Source: Deltaproteobacteria bacterium (lineage in GTDB: Bacteria; Desulfobacterota; Desulfobulbia; Desulfobulbales; Desulfocapsaceae). Taken from it: a DNA stretch of 44,246 nt. The position numbers and the translations under genes were made by a program. Positions 8,055-18,111 of the stretch are shown here, piece after piece. How positions within the stretch are numbered: position 1 is the stretch's first letter; every line of letters begins with the position of its first letter. The DNA lies in assembly GCA_026388715.1 (NCBI GenBank), contig JAPLJF010000013.1, positions 1 through 44,246 on the forward strand, given 5' to 3'. The notes under the pieces are model-generated. The model had not been told where the DNA came from. It did not search any database and was given only the letters and a program-made list of their open reading frames with translations.

Positions 8055-11000
8055 ATGAGAAACAGAATGGCATCACTGCCCAACATCATAAAAGGGCTCT
8101 GGCCCTCGAAGATACGAACCCAGCTGATCTGCGGGGTGGCCCTTGTTCATCTGCTGCTGATGAGCTTCTTTGTCTTTGATCTGGTCGGGCGACAACGGGA
8201 TTTTCTGGGACAACAGAGTCTGGAACAGTCCACAAGCCTGGCCGAGACCCTGGCCCTTAACAGCAGTTCCTGGGTTCTGACCAATGATGTGGTGGGGCTG
8301 GAGGAAATTGTTCTTGCCGTCGGCAAGTATCCCGGCCTGCGCTATGCCATGGTTATAACCACTGACGGCGAGGTACTGGCCCACACCGATAAATCCCACG
8401 TCGGTCAACGCATCACTGACGAGAAAAGCCGCATACTCCTCAACGCCGAGCCCCACAACCAGATCCTCCATGCCGATCAGAATATCCTCGACGTTGCCGC
8501 CCCCATCCTGACTAACAGCGGAAATATTATCGGCTGGGCCAGGATAGCTCAAGGCCAGGAGAAGATAGCGGATAATCTGGTGATCATTTCCCGCAACGGC
8601 ATCCTCTACACCCTGATAGCTATTGTCGCCGGCTCGCTTTTTGCCGTACTCCTCGGCAACCGTTTGACCGCAGGTCTCAACAGACTGCTCATTGTTGCCA
8701 ATCAGGTCAGGGATGGCCGCCGGGACCTGCGGATGGCAATCTCCCGCCATGACGAAGTCGCTCTCCTCGGGGAGGGATTCAACAAGATGCTCGATGCGAT
8801 CGTTGCCAACGAAAATCTCATTCTCCTCAACCAGCTGCGCCTGGAAAGCCTCGCCAACATCTTCCAGTTCCAGGCCGCAAACCAACAGGAGCTGCTGGAT
8901 TATGCCCTGGAACAGGCAATCAACCTCACTGACAGCAGGTTCGGCTATATCTCTTACTACGATGAGGAAAAGCAGGAGTTTACCCTCAACAGCTGGTCAA
9001 GGGAAGTGATGCAGGAGTGCACCCTTATCGAGCCGATAACCTGTTATCAGCTCGATAAAACCGGGCTGTGGGGGGAAGCGGTGCGGCAACGGAAACCAAT
9101 CCTCGTCAATGATTTCCAGGCCGAAAATCCCTTGAAAAAGGGATATCCCCAAGGTCATGCTGAACTCTACAACTACCTGACCATTCCGGTTTTCCAGAAG
9201 AAGCGAATCGTTGCCGTAGTCGCCGTGGCCAACACGGCGCAAGGCTATGACCATGGGGATATCACCCGGCTCACCCTGCTGATGGAAGCGGTGTGGAAGC
9301 TTGTCGAGCGCAGGCAAGCCGAGGAATCACTACGGGCAAGTGAATCTCTTATAAAATCTTTCAGTAAGAATTTTACTGCCGGAATGATTTATCAGGTTGT
9401 TATTACGCGCGATGGTACAAGAAGATTTACCTATGTAAGCGATTCTGTGAAGCAATTATATGGAGTTTCACCTGAAGAAGCTATTGCCGATGCAACTCTC
9501 ATCTACAGCAGAGCACATAAAGACGATATCCAATCATTGATAGAAGCTGAAAATGAGGCAGCAAGAACATGTTCTACATTTACGGCTGAAGTTCGGATAA
9601 TTGAGCCATCAGGAAAAACAAGGTGGTCTTCCATGGTGTCAACTCCTACAAAAATGGAAGATGGTTCAATATACTGGAATGGGATTGAACTTATTATCAC
9701 CGAGCGTAAAGAGGTGGAGCAGGCCCTGGAGCAGGCGGCCAGGGAGTGGTCTGCTGCTATGGACGCTTCCGATGATATTATCTATCTATTGAACCTCGAG
9801 CGCCATATCGTCCGGGCAAACAAGACCTTTTATCTGGCCACCGGCACCACCCCGGAAACCGCCATCGGCAGACATATTGTCGAGGTCATCCATCCCCAGG
9901 GAGAGGCCGTACCCTGCCCTGTATGCTGTGCGCAGGAAGAGAAACGTGATCTGCAGATTGTCATGGAGGCAGAGCATCCTGACAACCCTGTTGCCCGTCC
10001 GCTCGAAATCACCGTAAAAATAATACGCAACCATGAAGAGCATCCCATAAGCATTTTCATGACCCTCCATGATCTCAGCGCATCCCGCAAAGAAATGGAG
10101 GAGAAGATATCACTGGAAAGACAGCTGCAGCAGGCCCAGAAAATGGAGTCAGTGGGGCGCTTGGCGGGTGGAGTGGCGCACGACTTCAATAACATGCTGG
10201 GCGTGATCATCGGTCATGCCGAAATTGCCATGAACCAGGTGGACCCAGACCAGCCACTCCATGCCTCCCTTGCCGAAATCCACATGGCGGCCCAGCGTTC
10301 TGCCGACCTTACCCGCCAACTGCTGGCCTTTGCCCGCAAGCAGACGGTCGCGCCTAAAGTCCTGGACCTGAACGAGACCGTGGCAGGGATGCTCAATATG
10401 CTCCGTCGGCTCATCGGTGAAAACATCGTTCTCAACTGGCAGCCGGCAGCGAATCTGTGGTTGATCAAGATGGACCCCTCCCAGATCGATCAGATCCTTG
10501 CCAATCTGTGCATCAACGCCCGGGATTCCATTACCGGTATCGGCGAGCTCATTATCGAAACAGGAAACCGCACCCTCGACGATGCCTACTGCGCTACTCA
10601 CCTAGACTGTATGCCCGGAGAGTATGTGTTGCTCACTGTGAGCGACACCGGTTGCGGTATGGATAAGGCAACACTGGCCCAGATATTCGAACCGTTTTTT
10701 ACAACCAAAGATCTCAGTAAAGGAACCGGCCTTGGCCTGTCCACGGTGTACGGCGCTATCAAGCAGAATAACGGCTTCATCAACACCTATAGCGAGCCGG
10801 GACAGGGAACAACGTTCACGATCTATCTGCCCCGGCATATGGGGCAAGCCGAGCAGACGCGGACAGAAGGCGTGGCGGAACCGTCTATGGGCGGCCAGGA
10901 GACCATCCTGCTGGTGGAGGACGAGCCGACCATCCTGCACATGACCACGATAATGCTTGAAGGGCTGGGCTACACCGTGCTGGCGGCAAGCACCCCGGAC

Positions 11001-11261
11001 ATGGCCATCCGCCTGGCCCGTGAGCACATCGGGGAGATCAGTCTGCTCATGACCGACGTGGTTATGCCCGAGATAAACGGCCGGGACTTGGCCGAAAAGC
11101 TGCTGTCCCTTGATCCGCACCTCAAAAGCCTGTTCATGTCGGGATATACGGCCGACATCATCGCCCACCATGGCATATTGGACGAAAGGGCCCACTTCCT
11201 CCAAAAGCCTTTTTCAACGAATGACCTGGCCATCAAGGTGCGGGAAGCGCTGACTGAATAG
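8055..11261 (+). CDS. Hybrid sensor histidine kinase (GAF, two PAS, HisKA, HATPase, REC)
   Basis: Inner-membrane hybrid kinase of 1068 aa. Order: a membrane helix (about residues 18-40), a periplasmic sensor (to about 170), a second helix (about 178-198), a HAMP-like linker, GAF (about 265-418), PAS (about 430-548), PAS (about 560-670), HisKA with phospho-acceptor His709 in GGVAHDFNN, an HATPase with DTGCGMD and GTGLGLS, and a receiver with phospho-acceptor Asp1001 in MTDVVMPEING and the invariant Lys in QKPFS. It is coupled to the upstream binding lipoprotein. No separate output regulator follows, so signalling probably passes to a phosphotransfer protein or regulator elsewhere. The first PAS domain has about 40% GC against about 57-65% on either side, suggesting a separate origin. 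Confidence 0.92.
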   Translation: MRNRMASLPNIIKGLWPSKIRTQLICGVALVHLLLMSFFVFDLVGRQRDFLGQQSLEQSTSLAETLALNSSSWVLTNDVVGLEEIVLAVGKYPGLRYAMVITTDGEVLAHTDKSHVGQRITDEKSRILLNAEPHNQILHADQNILDVAAPILTNSGNIIGWARIAQGQEKIADNLVIISRNGILYTLIAIVAGSLFAVLLGNRLTAGLNRLLIVANQVRDGRRDLRMAISRHDEVALLGEGFNKMLDAIVANENLILLNQLRLESLANIFQFQAANQQELLDYALEQAINLTDSRFGYISYYDEEKQEFTLNSWSREVMQECTLIEPITCYQLDKTGLWGEAVRQRKPILVNDFQAENPLKKGYPQGHAELYNYLTIPVFQKKRIVAVVAVANTAQGYDHGDITRLTLLMEAVWKLVERRQAEESLRASESLIKSFSKNFTAGMIYQVVITRDGTRRFTYVSDSVKQLYGVSPEEAIADATLIYSRAHKDDIQSLIEAENEAARTCSTFTAEVRIIEPSGKTRWSSMVSTPTKMEDGSIYWNGIELIITERKEVEQALEQAAREWSAAMDASDDIIYLLNLERHIVRANKTFYLATGTTPETAIGRHIVEVIHPQGEAVPCPVCCAQEEKRDLQIVMEAEHPDNPVARPLEITVKIIRNHEEHPISIFMTLHDLSASRKEMEEKISLERQLQQAQKMESVGRLAGGVAHDFNNMLGVIIGHAEIAMNQVDPDQPLHASLAEIHMAAQRSADLTRQLLAFARKQTVAPKVLDLNETVAGMLNMLRRLIGENIVLNWQPAANLWLIKMDPSQIDQILANLCINARDSITGIGELIIETGNRTLDDAYCATHLDCMPGEYVLLTVSDTGCGMDKATLAQIFEPFFTTKDLSKGTGLGLSTVYGAIKQNNGFINTYSEPGQGTTFTIYLPRHMGQAEQTRTEGVAEPSMGGQETILLVEDEPTILHMTTIMLEGLGYTVLAASTPDMAIRLAREHIGEISLLMTDVVMPEINGRDLAEKLLSLDPHLKSLFMSGYTADIIAHHGILDERAHFLQKPFSTNDLAIKVREALTE

Positions 11262-11465
11262 TGAATAGAAAGAAGGAAAGCGAAGTCGGGACATCAGACT
11301 TGATTATCCATGCGGGAATGATAGACTGCGCAACAAAATTTTACCAAAGGAGCAGGTTCCTCTCTCCTGTTCATGCCTCTGTGAGATGATCACGACCGGC
11401 CAGGAAAACGTCGTATGTTTATCATTTCAACCTTGACCATAAAGGAATCATTACCATCTTGCTTA

Positions 11466-11643
11466 GAGCTTGTCCGTAAATAAGCTTTTCAGGGAGCGCG
11501 CCGGATTTTGAGACGAATTTGGCCGAGACGATTGAGTAAAACCGCAGCCGTAGCAGCGCTACGGCGAGGATTTTGCGATTGAGGAGCGATCAAAGACGGC
11601 CAAAAGCCGGATGCGAGCACCAAAAATTTATTTACGGCTCTCC
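11466..11643 (+). repeat. Dispersed MITE-like repeat, copy A
   Basis: A core of 125 bases (11500-11624) matches the reverse complement of 30177-30301 with only 7 mismatches by eye. Its centre is a perfect hairpin, GCCGTAGCAGCGCTACGGC (11547-11565). The outer ends are related inverted repeats: TAGAGCTTGTCCGTAAATAA on the left and, read inward from the right, GAGAGCCGTAAATAA. It encodes nothing itself, so it looks like a miniature non-autonomous element. It ends in the 5' region of the next gene. The rest of the gap after the kinase (11262-11465) shows no gene. Confidence 0.8.
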
Positions 11644-13798
11644 AGTATCTGAATTTGTCAAACAGCAGCTTGCTGCCGGCAAACAGGCAAACGGCCTTAT
11701 TCATGAAAAAAGCCCTTACCTCCTGCAGCACGCCTTTAATCCTGTCCACTGGCTGCCTTGGGGCGATGAGGCCTTCAACCGGGCCGAGCGGGAAGACAAA
11801 CCCATCTTCCTCTCCATCGGCTACTCCACCTGTCACTGGTGCCATGTCATGGCCCATGAGTCCTTTGAAGATGAAAATGTGGCCGCCTTTTTAAACGAGA
11901 ATTTTATCGCCATCAAGGTGGACCGGGAAGAACGGCCGGATATTGACCAGATCTACATGGCTGCCACTCAGGCTCTTTCCGGCAGCGGCGGCTGGCCCAT
12001 GTCCGTTTTTCTCCTGCCTGATCGCCGCCCCTTTTACGCCGGCACCTATTTCCCACCCCAGTCGGGCTATGGCCGGCCCGGCTTTCTTGATCTTCTCCGC
12101 CAGATCCATGCCATCTGGCGGGAGGATCAGTCCAGACTGACGGATAACGCCGAGGTGATCACTGACAGGCTGCGCAGCATGGCCGCGGCCACGGAGACAG
12201 AAAAACCGCTCTCCGATGAACTCCTGCATCTTGGCCTTCACCAGGCGGCCCAAGACTTTGACCGCGAATTCGGCGGTTTTGGCAGCGCCCCGAAATTTCC
12301 ACGGCCCGCCATTTTTGATCTGCTCCTGCGCTATGACGCCTGGCACAAAAATGACCAGGCCAGAGAGATGGTGCTGGTAAGCCTGAAAAAGATGGCCCAG
12401 GGCGGCATGTACGATCAGCTTGGCGGCGGCTTTCATCGCTACAGCGTTGACGGCCAGTGGCGGGTGCCCCATTTTGAAAAGATGCTCTATGACCAGGGGC
12501 AGCTTGCCGGCCTCTATTTCGATGCCTTTCAGGTGAGCCGTGACTCCTTCTATCTTCAGATCGGCACCGAAATTCTCGACTACATCCTGCGCGACATGAC
12601 AGATGCCCAGGGCGGTTTCTACTCGGCTGAGGACGCTGACAGCGTTGACGGGCATGATCGCAGCCGGCATGGCGAGGGCCTGTTTTATCTCTGGCAACAG
12701 GCGGAAATCTTCAATCTCCTCGGTGCCGGGCACGGCGAAATCTTCTGCTTCTTCCACGGGGTGCAGGCTGCTGGCAATGCCCTGGCTGATCCCATGGCGG
12801 AGTTCCGTGGTAAAAATATTCTTTATATTTCCCACACCCTGGCCGCCACCGCCCAGAAATTCGGCTGGGACGAGCAGGAAATCCAAAAGGTCCTTGTCGA
12901 TGCCAGAGAGCGCCTTTTTGCTGCCCGCCTAAAAAGGCCGCGGCCCCATCTTGACGATAAGATTGTCACCGCCTGGAATGGCCTGATGATTTCCGCCATG
13001 GCCAAAGGCTTCCGGGTTACCGGGAACAGCAGATATCTGCAGGCCGCCACCGGATCCGCTTCATTTCTTGAAAAAAATCTTTTTAACACCAATGACAAAA
13101 TCCTGTTTCGCCGCTATCGGGAAGGCGAGGCCCATTTTCAGGGCCAGCTCAATGATTACGCCTTTTTTGTCCAGGGACTGATCGATCTCTACGGGGCGGG
13201 CTTTGACAACCACTGGCTGGAGCTGGCGGTGGAGCTTACCACGCGGCAGATAGCGCTGTTCAGCGACGATACCCATGGCGCCTTTTTTGACAGCCCGGCA
13301 ACTGCCGAGGATATCCTGGTCAGGATGAAAAACGATTATGACGGGGCAGAACCTGCCGGCAATTCCATAGCTGCCATGAACCTGCTGCGCCTGGCCCAGA
13401 TAACTGAGAATCAGGAGTGGTTCAAGAAGGCTGAGGCCATCCTTTCCTTCTTTGCCGATTGTCTGCTGACCCAGCCCTTTGGCCGGCCCGCCATGGCCGC
13501 GGCCTATGATCTGTATCGGCAGAAACCAAGACAGATCATCATCGTCGGTGACCCGGATGCCGCCGACACCAAACAGCTCGTCAATCTTATCAACACCTTC
13601 TACCTTCCCACCACCATGGTCCTGCTCGCCGACAATGGCCCGGGACAACGCTATCTTGAACAGAATATGCCCTTCATGAAGGCTATGTCGACCATTGACA
13701 ACAAGGCCACAGCCTATGTCTGCGAAAATTTCACCTGTAAAAAGCCGGTCAACTCCGCGCAAGAGCTTGCCTCGCTCATTGCCCCTGCCAGGGAATAA
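11573..13798 (+). CDS. Thioredoxin-domain DUF255 (YyaL/SSP411-like) protein, start inside a repeat
   Basis: A DUF255-type protein: an N-terminal thioredoxin-like domain with CHWC (residues 87-90) in [16 protein letters not shown], followed by GGWPMSVFL and GTYFPP, then a long (alpha/alpha)6 barrel-like region containing [15 protein letters not shown] and [12 protein letters not shown]. Exact function is unknown. Family members normally begin a few residues before the [13 protein letters not shown] motif, present here at about residue 43. The only in-frame start codons upstream are TTG 11573 and TTG 11579, both within the MITE-like repeat, so the first about 23 residues come from repeat sequence. 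Either the repeat now supplies the start or the gene is 5'-truncated. The remainder is intact and full length. Confidence 0.85.
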   Translation: MRLRSDQRRPKAGCEHQKFIYGSPVSEFVKQQLAAGKQANGLIHEKSPYLLQHAFNPVHWLPWGDEAFNRAEREDKPIFLSIGYSTCHWCHVMAHESFEDENVAAFLNENFIAIKVDREERPDIDQIYMAATQALSGSGGWPMSVFLLPDRRPFYAGTYFPPQSGYGRPGFLDLLRQIHAIWREDQSRLTDNAEVITDRLRSMAAATETEKPLSDELLHLGLHQAAQDFDREFGGFGSAPKFPRPAIFDLLLRYDAWHKNDQAREMVLVSLKKMAQGGMYDQLGGGFHRYSVDGQWRVPHFEKMLYDQGQLAGLYFDAFQVSRDSFYLQIGTEILDYILRDMTDAQGGFYSAEDADSVDGHDRSRHGEGLFYLWQQAEIFNLLGAGHGEIFCFFHGVQAAGNALADPMAEFRGKNILYISHTLAATAQKFGWDEQEIQKVLVDARERLFAARLKRPRPHLDDKIVTAWNGLMISAMAKGFRVTGNSRYLQAATGSASFLEKNLFNTNDKILFRRYREGEAHFQGQLNDYAFFVQGLIDLYGAGFDNHWLELAVELTTRQIALFSDDTHGAFFDSPATAEDILVRMKNDYDGAEPAGNSIAAMNLLRLAQITENQEWFKKAEAILSFFADCLLTQPFGRPAMAAAYDLYRQKPRQIIIVGDPDAADTKQLVNLINTFYLPTTMVLLADNGPGQRYLEQNMPFMKAMSTIDNKATAYVCENFTCKKPVNSAQELASLIAPARE

Positions 13799-13916
13799 GC
13801 ATTTTCCCCTTCTCGCTTTTCTTTTGCGTTCCCCTCCGGCTTTGTATATAAATAGGCACTGTTCCTTTTTTTTTAAAAAAAACACCCATCATACCAAGGC
13901 CTCGAAGGCATCCCTC

Positions 13917-15200
13917 ATGCTCATATTCTACAACCTTATCCAGCTCACCTTCCTGATCCTCAGCCTGCCCTTCCTGCTGGCCCTGGTTCTGCTGACGCCC
14001 AGGTATCGCCTGCGGACCTGGCAACGTCTTGGATTTGGACTCAGGGCACTGGTAGAGAGCAAGAGAAAGGGAGCGCGCAAGACTATCTGGGTCCATGGAC
14101 TCTCTGTAGGGGAAGTAACCTCGGCCCTGCCGCTCGTCTCCGGCATCCGTAACCGGTTTCCTGACGCCTTCCTGGTTTTTTCCGCAGCTACCCGTTCCGG
14201 GGCCCAGGTCGCTGGACAGCTCATGGCCGACCACATTGATCTCTTCATCCCCTTTCCTCTCGATATCCTGCCCGTAACCGCCTCTTTTATCAGGCTCATC
14301 AGGCCTGATCTTTTTATCCTGGTGGAAACTGACTTCTGGCCCAATTTCCTGACCTGCCTGCAACGCCACAACATCCCGGCCATGCTGGTCAATGGCCGGA
14401 TTTCTCACCAATCCATGGCCTCATATCGACGTTTTTCCTTTTTTTTCAAGCCGATCTTTTGTACCTTTCGCCACCTCTGCATGCAGACCGAGACCGACCG
14501 GGTCAACATGATTGATCTGGGAGTACCGGACGGACGGGTCCACACCTTGGGAAACCTCAAACTCGACACCCCGCTTATCACAGGCAACACTCAACCGCAA
14601 GCGGCACACGAAACACCAATTGCCTTGCCCGACAACAGTCTGTTGTTGGTCGCCGGTTCGACCCACAAAGGCGAAGAGGAGATCATCCTCGCAGTCTATG
14701 TCCGGCTCAGAGCAACATACCCTCATCTTTTTCTCATTATCGCCCCCAGAGATATCAGTAGGGGCAAAGAGATTCAAAGGCTGGCTGCGGCCAAGGGCAT
14801 CACCGGCATCTGCCGATCTGAAGGGAACAAGCGCTACCAGAAACTCCTCATCCTTGACACTATTGGCGAACTGGCCAACTGTTACCGTTTTGCCGATATT
14901 GCCTTTATTGGCGGCAGTCTGCCGCCCCTGGGAGGACATAATCCCATTGAACCCGCGGTCATGGGCGCCCCGGTACTCTTTGGCCCGCACATGGAGGACT
15001 TTGCTGAGATCAGCCAGGATCTCTTGACCGCTGGCGGGGCCAAAAGGGTAGGCGGCGAAGAGTCCCTGTTTCAGGCCGCCGGCATCTGGCTTGCCGATGC
15101 CAGGCTGCGGCAGGATGCTGGACTGGCGGCACTGAGATGTATAGAAAAACAGCAAGGTGTCATTGAGCGCCATCTGCAACTGATCCACACACTGCTGTGA
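13917..15200 (+). CDS. waaA: 3-deoxy-D-manno-octulosonic acid (Kdo) transferase
   Basis: Transfers Kdo from CMP-Kdo to lipid A precursor at the inner membrane, part of lipopolysaccharide core synthesis. Visible hallmarks: an N-terminal membrane helix, WVHGLSVGEVTSALPLV with the catalytic Glu, LVETDFWPNFL, the donor-site region VAGSTHKGEEE, and GGSLPPLGGHNPIEP near the C-terminus. Length of 427 aa is usual for the family. The ATG giving MLIFYNLIQLTF has GAAGG eight bases upstream; a longer in-frame extension overlaps the preceding gene and looks non-coding. The stop overlaps comEC by four bases. Confidence 0.93.
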   Translation: MLIFYNLIQLTFLILSLPFLLALVLLTPRYRLRTWQRLGFGLRALVESKRKGARKTIWVHGLSVGEVTSALPLVSGIRNRFPDAFLVFSAATRSGAQVAGQLMADHIDLFIPFPLDILPVTASFIRLIRPDLFILVETDFWPNFLTCLQRHNIPAMLVNGRISHQSMASYRRFSFFFKPIFCTFRHLCMQTETDRVNMIDLGVPDGRVHTLGNLKLDTPLITGNTQPQAAHETPIALPDNSLLLVAGSTHKGEEEIILAVYVRLRATYPHLFLIIAPRDISRGKEIQRLAAAKGITGICRSEGNKRYQKLLILDTIGELANCYRFADIAFIGGSLPPLGGHNPIEPAVMGAPVLFGPHMEDFAEISQDLLTAGGAKRVGGEESLFQAAGIWLADARLRQDAGLAALRCIEKQQGVIERHLQLIHTLL

Positions 15201-17671
15201 ACAGGCTCGCCACTTTCCTTTCCACCCACCTCCTGCTGGTTGTCACCTTTTTTTTCGCCCTGGGCATCGGTTGCGCCCTGCCTTTTCACTTCATGCCAGG
15301 CCGGCTCCTTCTCCTGCCGCTGTTTATTGGCGGCTGCGTCCTGTGCACTCACCTGCGCAGACAACCCCGGGCAACGCTGGTTCTGCTCCTGCCCTTTATC
15401 GCCAGCCTCGGTTTTATCCACGGCATCCTTGCCAGCAGGGAACCGCCATCACCTGATCATATCTTGCATCTGATTAAGCAGAAACAGGAGGCTGTCCTGC
15501 TCTGCACCCTGGACCGGCTGCCGGGTTTTAATGGCGAGAATAGCACCCTTGTTGTTGCAGCTCACTCCCTGCGGCTGAAAGAAAGTGCGGAGTTTGTTGC
15601 CGCCTGCGGTCTGGTGCAACTCAAACTCAAGGCCCCGTGGCCAAAAGAATTGATGCCGGGCGATCAGCTTGTCATCCGCGCCAGACTTGACCGCCCGCAC
15701 ACCTTTCACAATCCCGGCAGTTTTGACTACCCCGCCTTTCTGGCCAGGCAGAATATCTGGATAACGGGCAGGATCAGCTCACCCCTGCACATCTACCGCC
15801 TGGAACAAAAGCCCACCTTCCTGCATCAGGCCCGTTACCTGCCGGAGCAGCTTCGTACCCGAATCAGTTCCTTTATTGAACAGACGGTGACACCCGAGAT
15901 CAGCAGTGTCTATAAGGCGCTGCTGATCGGCGATGCCTCGGGGATCAGCCAGGAGATTCTGGAGGCGTTTAAGGGCTCGGGAGCCATGCATATCCTTTCC
16001 ATCTCCGGGGCCCATCTGTCGATCCTGGCCACCTTTCTTTTCTTTACCTTGTACTGGCTGCTGCGCAGGTCTGAATATCTTATCCTCCGGTATCCGATAA
16101 AGAAAATCGCCGCCGGACTCTGCCTGCTGCCCCTGGCCATTTACACCTTACTGGCCGGGGCCAATACCCCGGTCGTCCGGTCGCTCATCATGGTGACCGT
16201 GTTTATGGCCGCCCTCTGCGCCGACAAAAGAAAGTCCCTGTTTGTCTCCCTGGCTCTTGCCGCTTTGCTTATTCTCATCTGGGACCCAAACAGTCTTTTT
16301 ACCGCCTCTTTTCAACTCTCCTTTATGGCAGTCGCCTCCATCGCGGTGGTCGCCCCGCTTATCGCCAGACAGGCGGTAACAGAAAAAAAAGAGGAACCTC
16401 TTGGCAAAAGGCTAAAAAGTCGCCTTCTCCATTTCACTCTGGCGGCCCTGATCGTATCCATGGCCGCCACCATTGGCACCGCCCCTATGCTTCTTGCTTA
16501 TTTTAACCGGATCTCCGTGGTGGCCCCTGCGGCCAATCTGCTGGTGGAACCCCTGATCTGCTTGTGGAGCCTGACTCTCGGCTTTATTGCCTGCCCGCTT
16601 ATCTTTATCATGCCCGCAGCCGCCGCCCTGCTCCTGCACCTTGGCGCCATCGGCCTGATCTTCGCCCTGAAAATGGCAGTTTTTTTTAACAATCTCCCCT
16701 TCTCCACCCTCTGGCTGCCAACGCCGTCGCCAGCCCTCATTGTTCTTTATTATGCCGCCATTCTTATCGGCCTATCCGGGATTCTCGTCAGCAAGACCGC
16801 CAGGATTCTCGGCGCCGGTTTCTGGGCCCTGATTCTCTTGCTCTTTATCTTCCCGCCGGCTGAACTGCTGAAAGGCCGGATCACGACCAGTGAGATCACC
16901 TTTCTCGATGTGGGGCAAGGCAGCGCCACCTTTCTTCAGTTCCCATCCGGCAAACGAATGCTCATCGATGGCGGAGGCGGCGCGGCATCTCCCGGCTTTA
17001 ATGTGGGCGAAGACATCATCGCCCCTTTCCTCTGGCAGAGAGGAATAAAACAACTGGATGCCATTATTGTCACCCATGGCGATTCGGATCATTATAACGG
17101 CATCCCCTTTCTGCTGCAGCGATTCCGGCCAAAAACCCTCTGGGTCAACGACCGCGCCGGACATGAAAACGCCTGGCGGCAGATGCTGGCGCTGGCCGGC
17201 AGACTCCATATCGAGATCAAGATACCGCGACAAGGGGAACAACTGATCAGGGGTGGGGCGGCAGAGATAGTCCACCTGGGAATCCCAGGGGAATCAGGTG
17301 GGGCGCGATCAAACGACCAAAGCCTTGTTCTCCGATTTGCCCATAATACCCTTTCCTGCCTCTTTGCCGGGGACATTAGTTCCCATATGGAATCGCAACT
17401 GGTTGAGGAAAAGACCCCGCTCCAATCGACCCTCCTGCTCTCCCCGCACCATGGCTCATCGACATCCAACTCCGAACTCTTTCTCAAGGCCGTCAGCCCG
17501 CAGACCATCGTGGTCTCGGCAGGACGCTTCCGCCCGGACAATTTCCCCGCGCCTGAGGTGCGGCAACGGTGCAATGAACTGGGGATTAAGATGCTGATCA
17601 CCGCCGAACAGGGGGCAATCACCGTCACAAATGAGGAGGTCATTTTCCCCGGCAAGGGTAAATTCTATTGA
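15197..17671 (+). CDS. comEC: ComEC/Rec2-family DNA uptake channel protein
   Basis: Inner-membrane channel for single-stranded DNA uptake in competence. It has an N-terminal DUF4131-like segment (about 30-180), the polytopic Competence domain (about 215-500) with ISGAHLSILA and ANTPVVRSLIM, and a C-terminal metallo-beta-lactamase domain (from about 570) with FLDVGQGSATFL, the metal motif THGDSDH, LFAGDIS and SPHHGS. At 824 aa it is full length, of the three-domain type. The GTG start overlaps the waaA stop (GTGA). With comM elsewhere in the window this hints at transformation ability, though comEA is not seen. Confidence 0.93.
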   Translation: MNRLATFLSTHLLLVVTFFFALGIGCALPFHFMPGRLLLLPLFIGGCVLCTHLRRQPRATLVLLLPFIASLGFIHGILASREPPSPDHILHLIKQKQEAVLLCTLDRLPGFNGENSTLVVAAHSLRLKESAEFVAACGLVQLKLKAPWPKELMPGDQLVIRARLDRPHTFHNPGSFDYPAFLARQNIWITGRISSPLHIYRLEQKPTFLHQARYLPEQLRTRISSFIEQTVTPEISSVYKALLIGDASGISQEILEAFKGSGAMHILSISGAHLSILATFLFFTLYWLLRRSEYLILRYPIKKIAAGLCLLPLAIYTLLAGANTPVVRSLIMVTVFMAALCADKRKSLFVSLALAALLILIWDPNSLFTASFQLSFMAVASIAVVAPLIARQAVTEKKEEPLGKRLKSRLLHFTLAALIVSMAATIGTAPMLLAYFNRISVVAPAANLLVEPLICLWSLTLGFIACPLIFIMPAAAALLLHLGAIGLIFALKMAVFFNNLPFSTLWLPTPSPALIVLYYAAILIGLSGILVSKTARILGAGFWALILLLFIFPPAELLKGRITTSEITFLDVGQGSATFLQFPSGKRMLIDGGGGAASPGFNVGEDIIAPFLWQRGIKQLDAIIVTHGDSDHYNGIPFLLQRFRPKTLWVNDRAGHENAWRQMLALAGRLHIEIKIPRQGEQLIRGGAAEIVHLGIPGESGGARSNDQSLVLRFAHNTLSCLFAGDISSHMESQLVEEKTPLQSTLLLSPHHGSSTSNSELFLKAVSPQTIVVSAGRFRPDNFPAPEVRQRCNELGIKMLITAEQGAITVTNEEVIFPGKGKFY

Positions 17672-17754
17672 CCAAGTCACCGTTTTCCATTTAGATAGCT
17701 CGCAATCTCGAAATTTCACTACCCATTCAACATTATTCAACATTGGAAAAGATC

Positions 17755-18111
17755 ATGGCCTCAAAGACAAAGAAAGCAAAAGTAAGTGCGGCGCTGGTGG
17801 CAGAGAAATCAGAAGAAGCAATGATTGCGGGGATTCTGGAAGGCAGTCCGGATGGTATCGGCGTGGTTGTGGTCCGGCTCGAATGCGGTTGCCGGAAGAT
17901 GGCGGCAGTGGCCAAAGACGGAGAGCCAGCCTCCAAGGTTATTATCTATCGGGATCAGGCTGAAACCATCTGTGACAAATGCAAGGAGGATAATGGCGAT
18001 TTTATGCGGGTAACCGAGACATTTATCCACTGGGTGCAACCCGAGCCAACGGAAGAAGAAAAACAGATGATCACGACCAAGGTACTGGGCACCACTCCCA
18101 GCGCCAATTGA
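17755..18111 (+). CDS. Small Cys-rich hypothetical protein, possible zinc binder
   Basis: Not recognised. A 118-aa soluble protein with a Lys/Ala-rich N-terminus and a compact middle containing CGC and, later, CDKC. These two cysteine pairs could bind one zinc or a cluster. It is acidic overall near the C-terminus. The ATG is preferred because GGAAAAG lies just upstream; a TTG four codons earlier is possible. Its stop overlaps the next start (TGATG), so the two genes are translationally coupled. Confidence 0.6.
   Translation: MASKTKKAKVSAALVAEKSEEAMIAGILEGSPDGIGVVVVRLECGCRKMAAVAKDGEPASKVIIYRDQAETICDKCKEDNGDFMRVTETFIHWVQPEPTEEEKQMITTKVLGTTPSAN

Noticed and set aside
11891..12886. 331-codon open frame on the minus strand inside the DUF255 gene
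   Set aside because: Shadow of a GC-rich coding region; the plus strand carries CHWC and the other family motifs.
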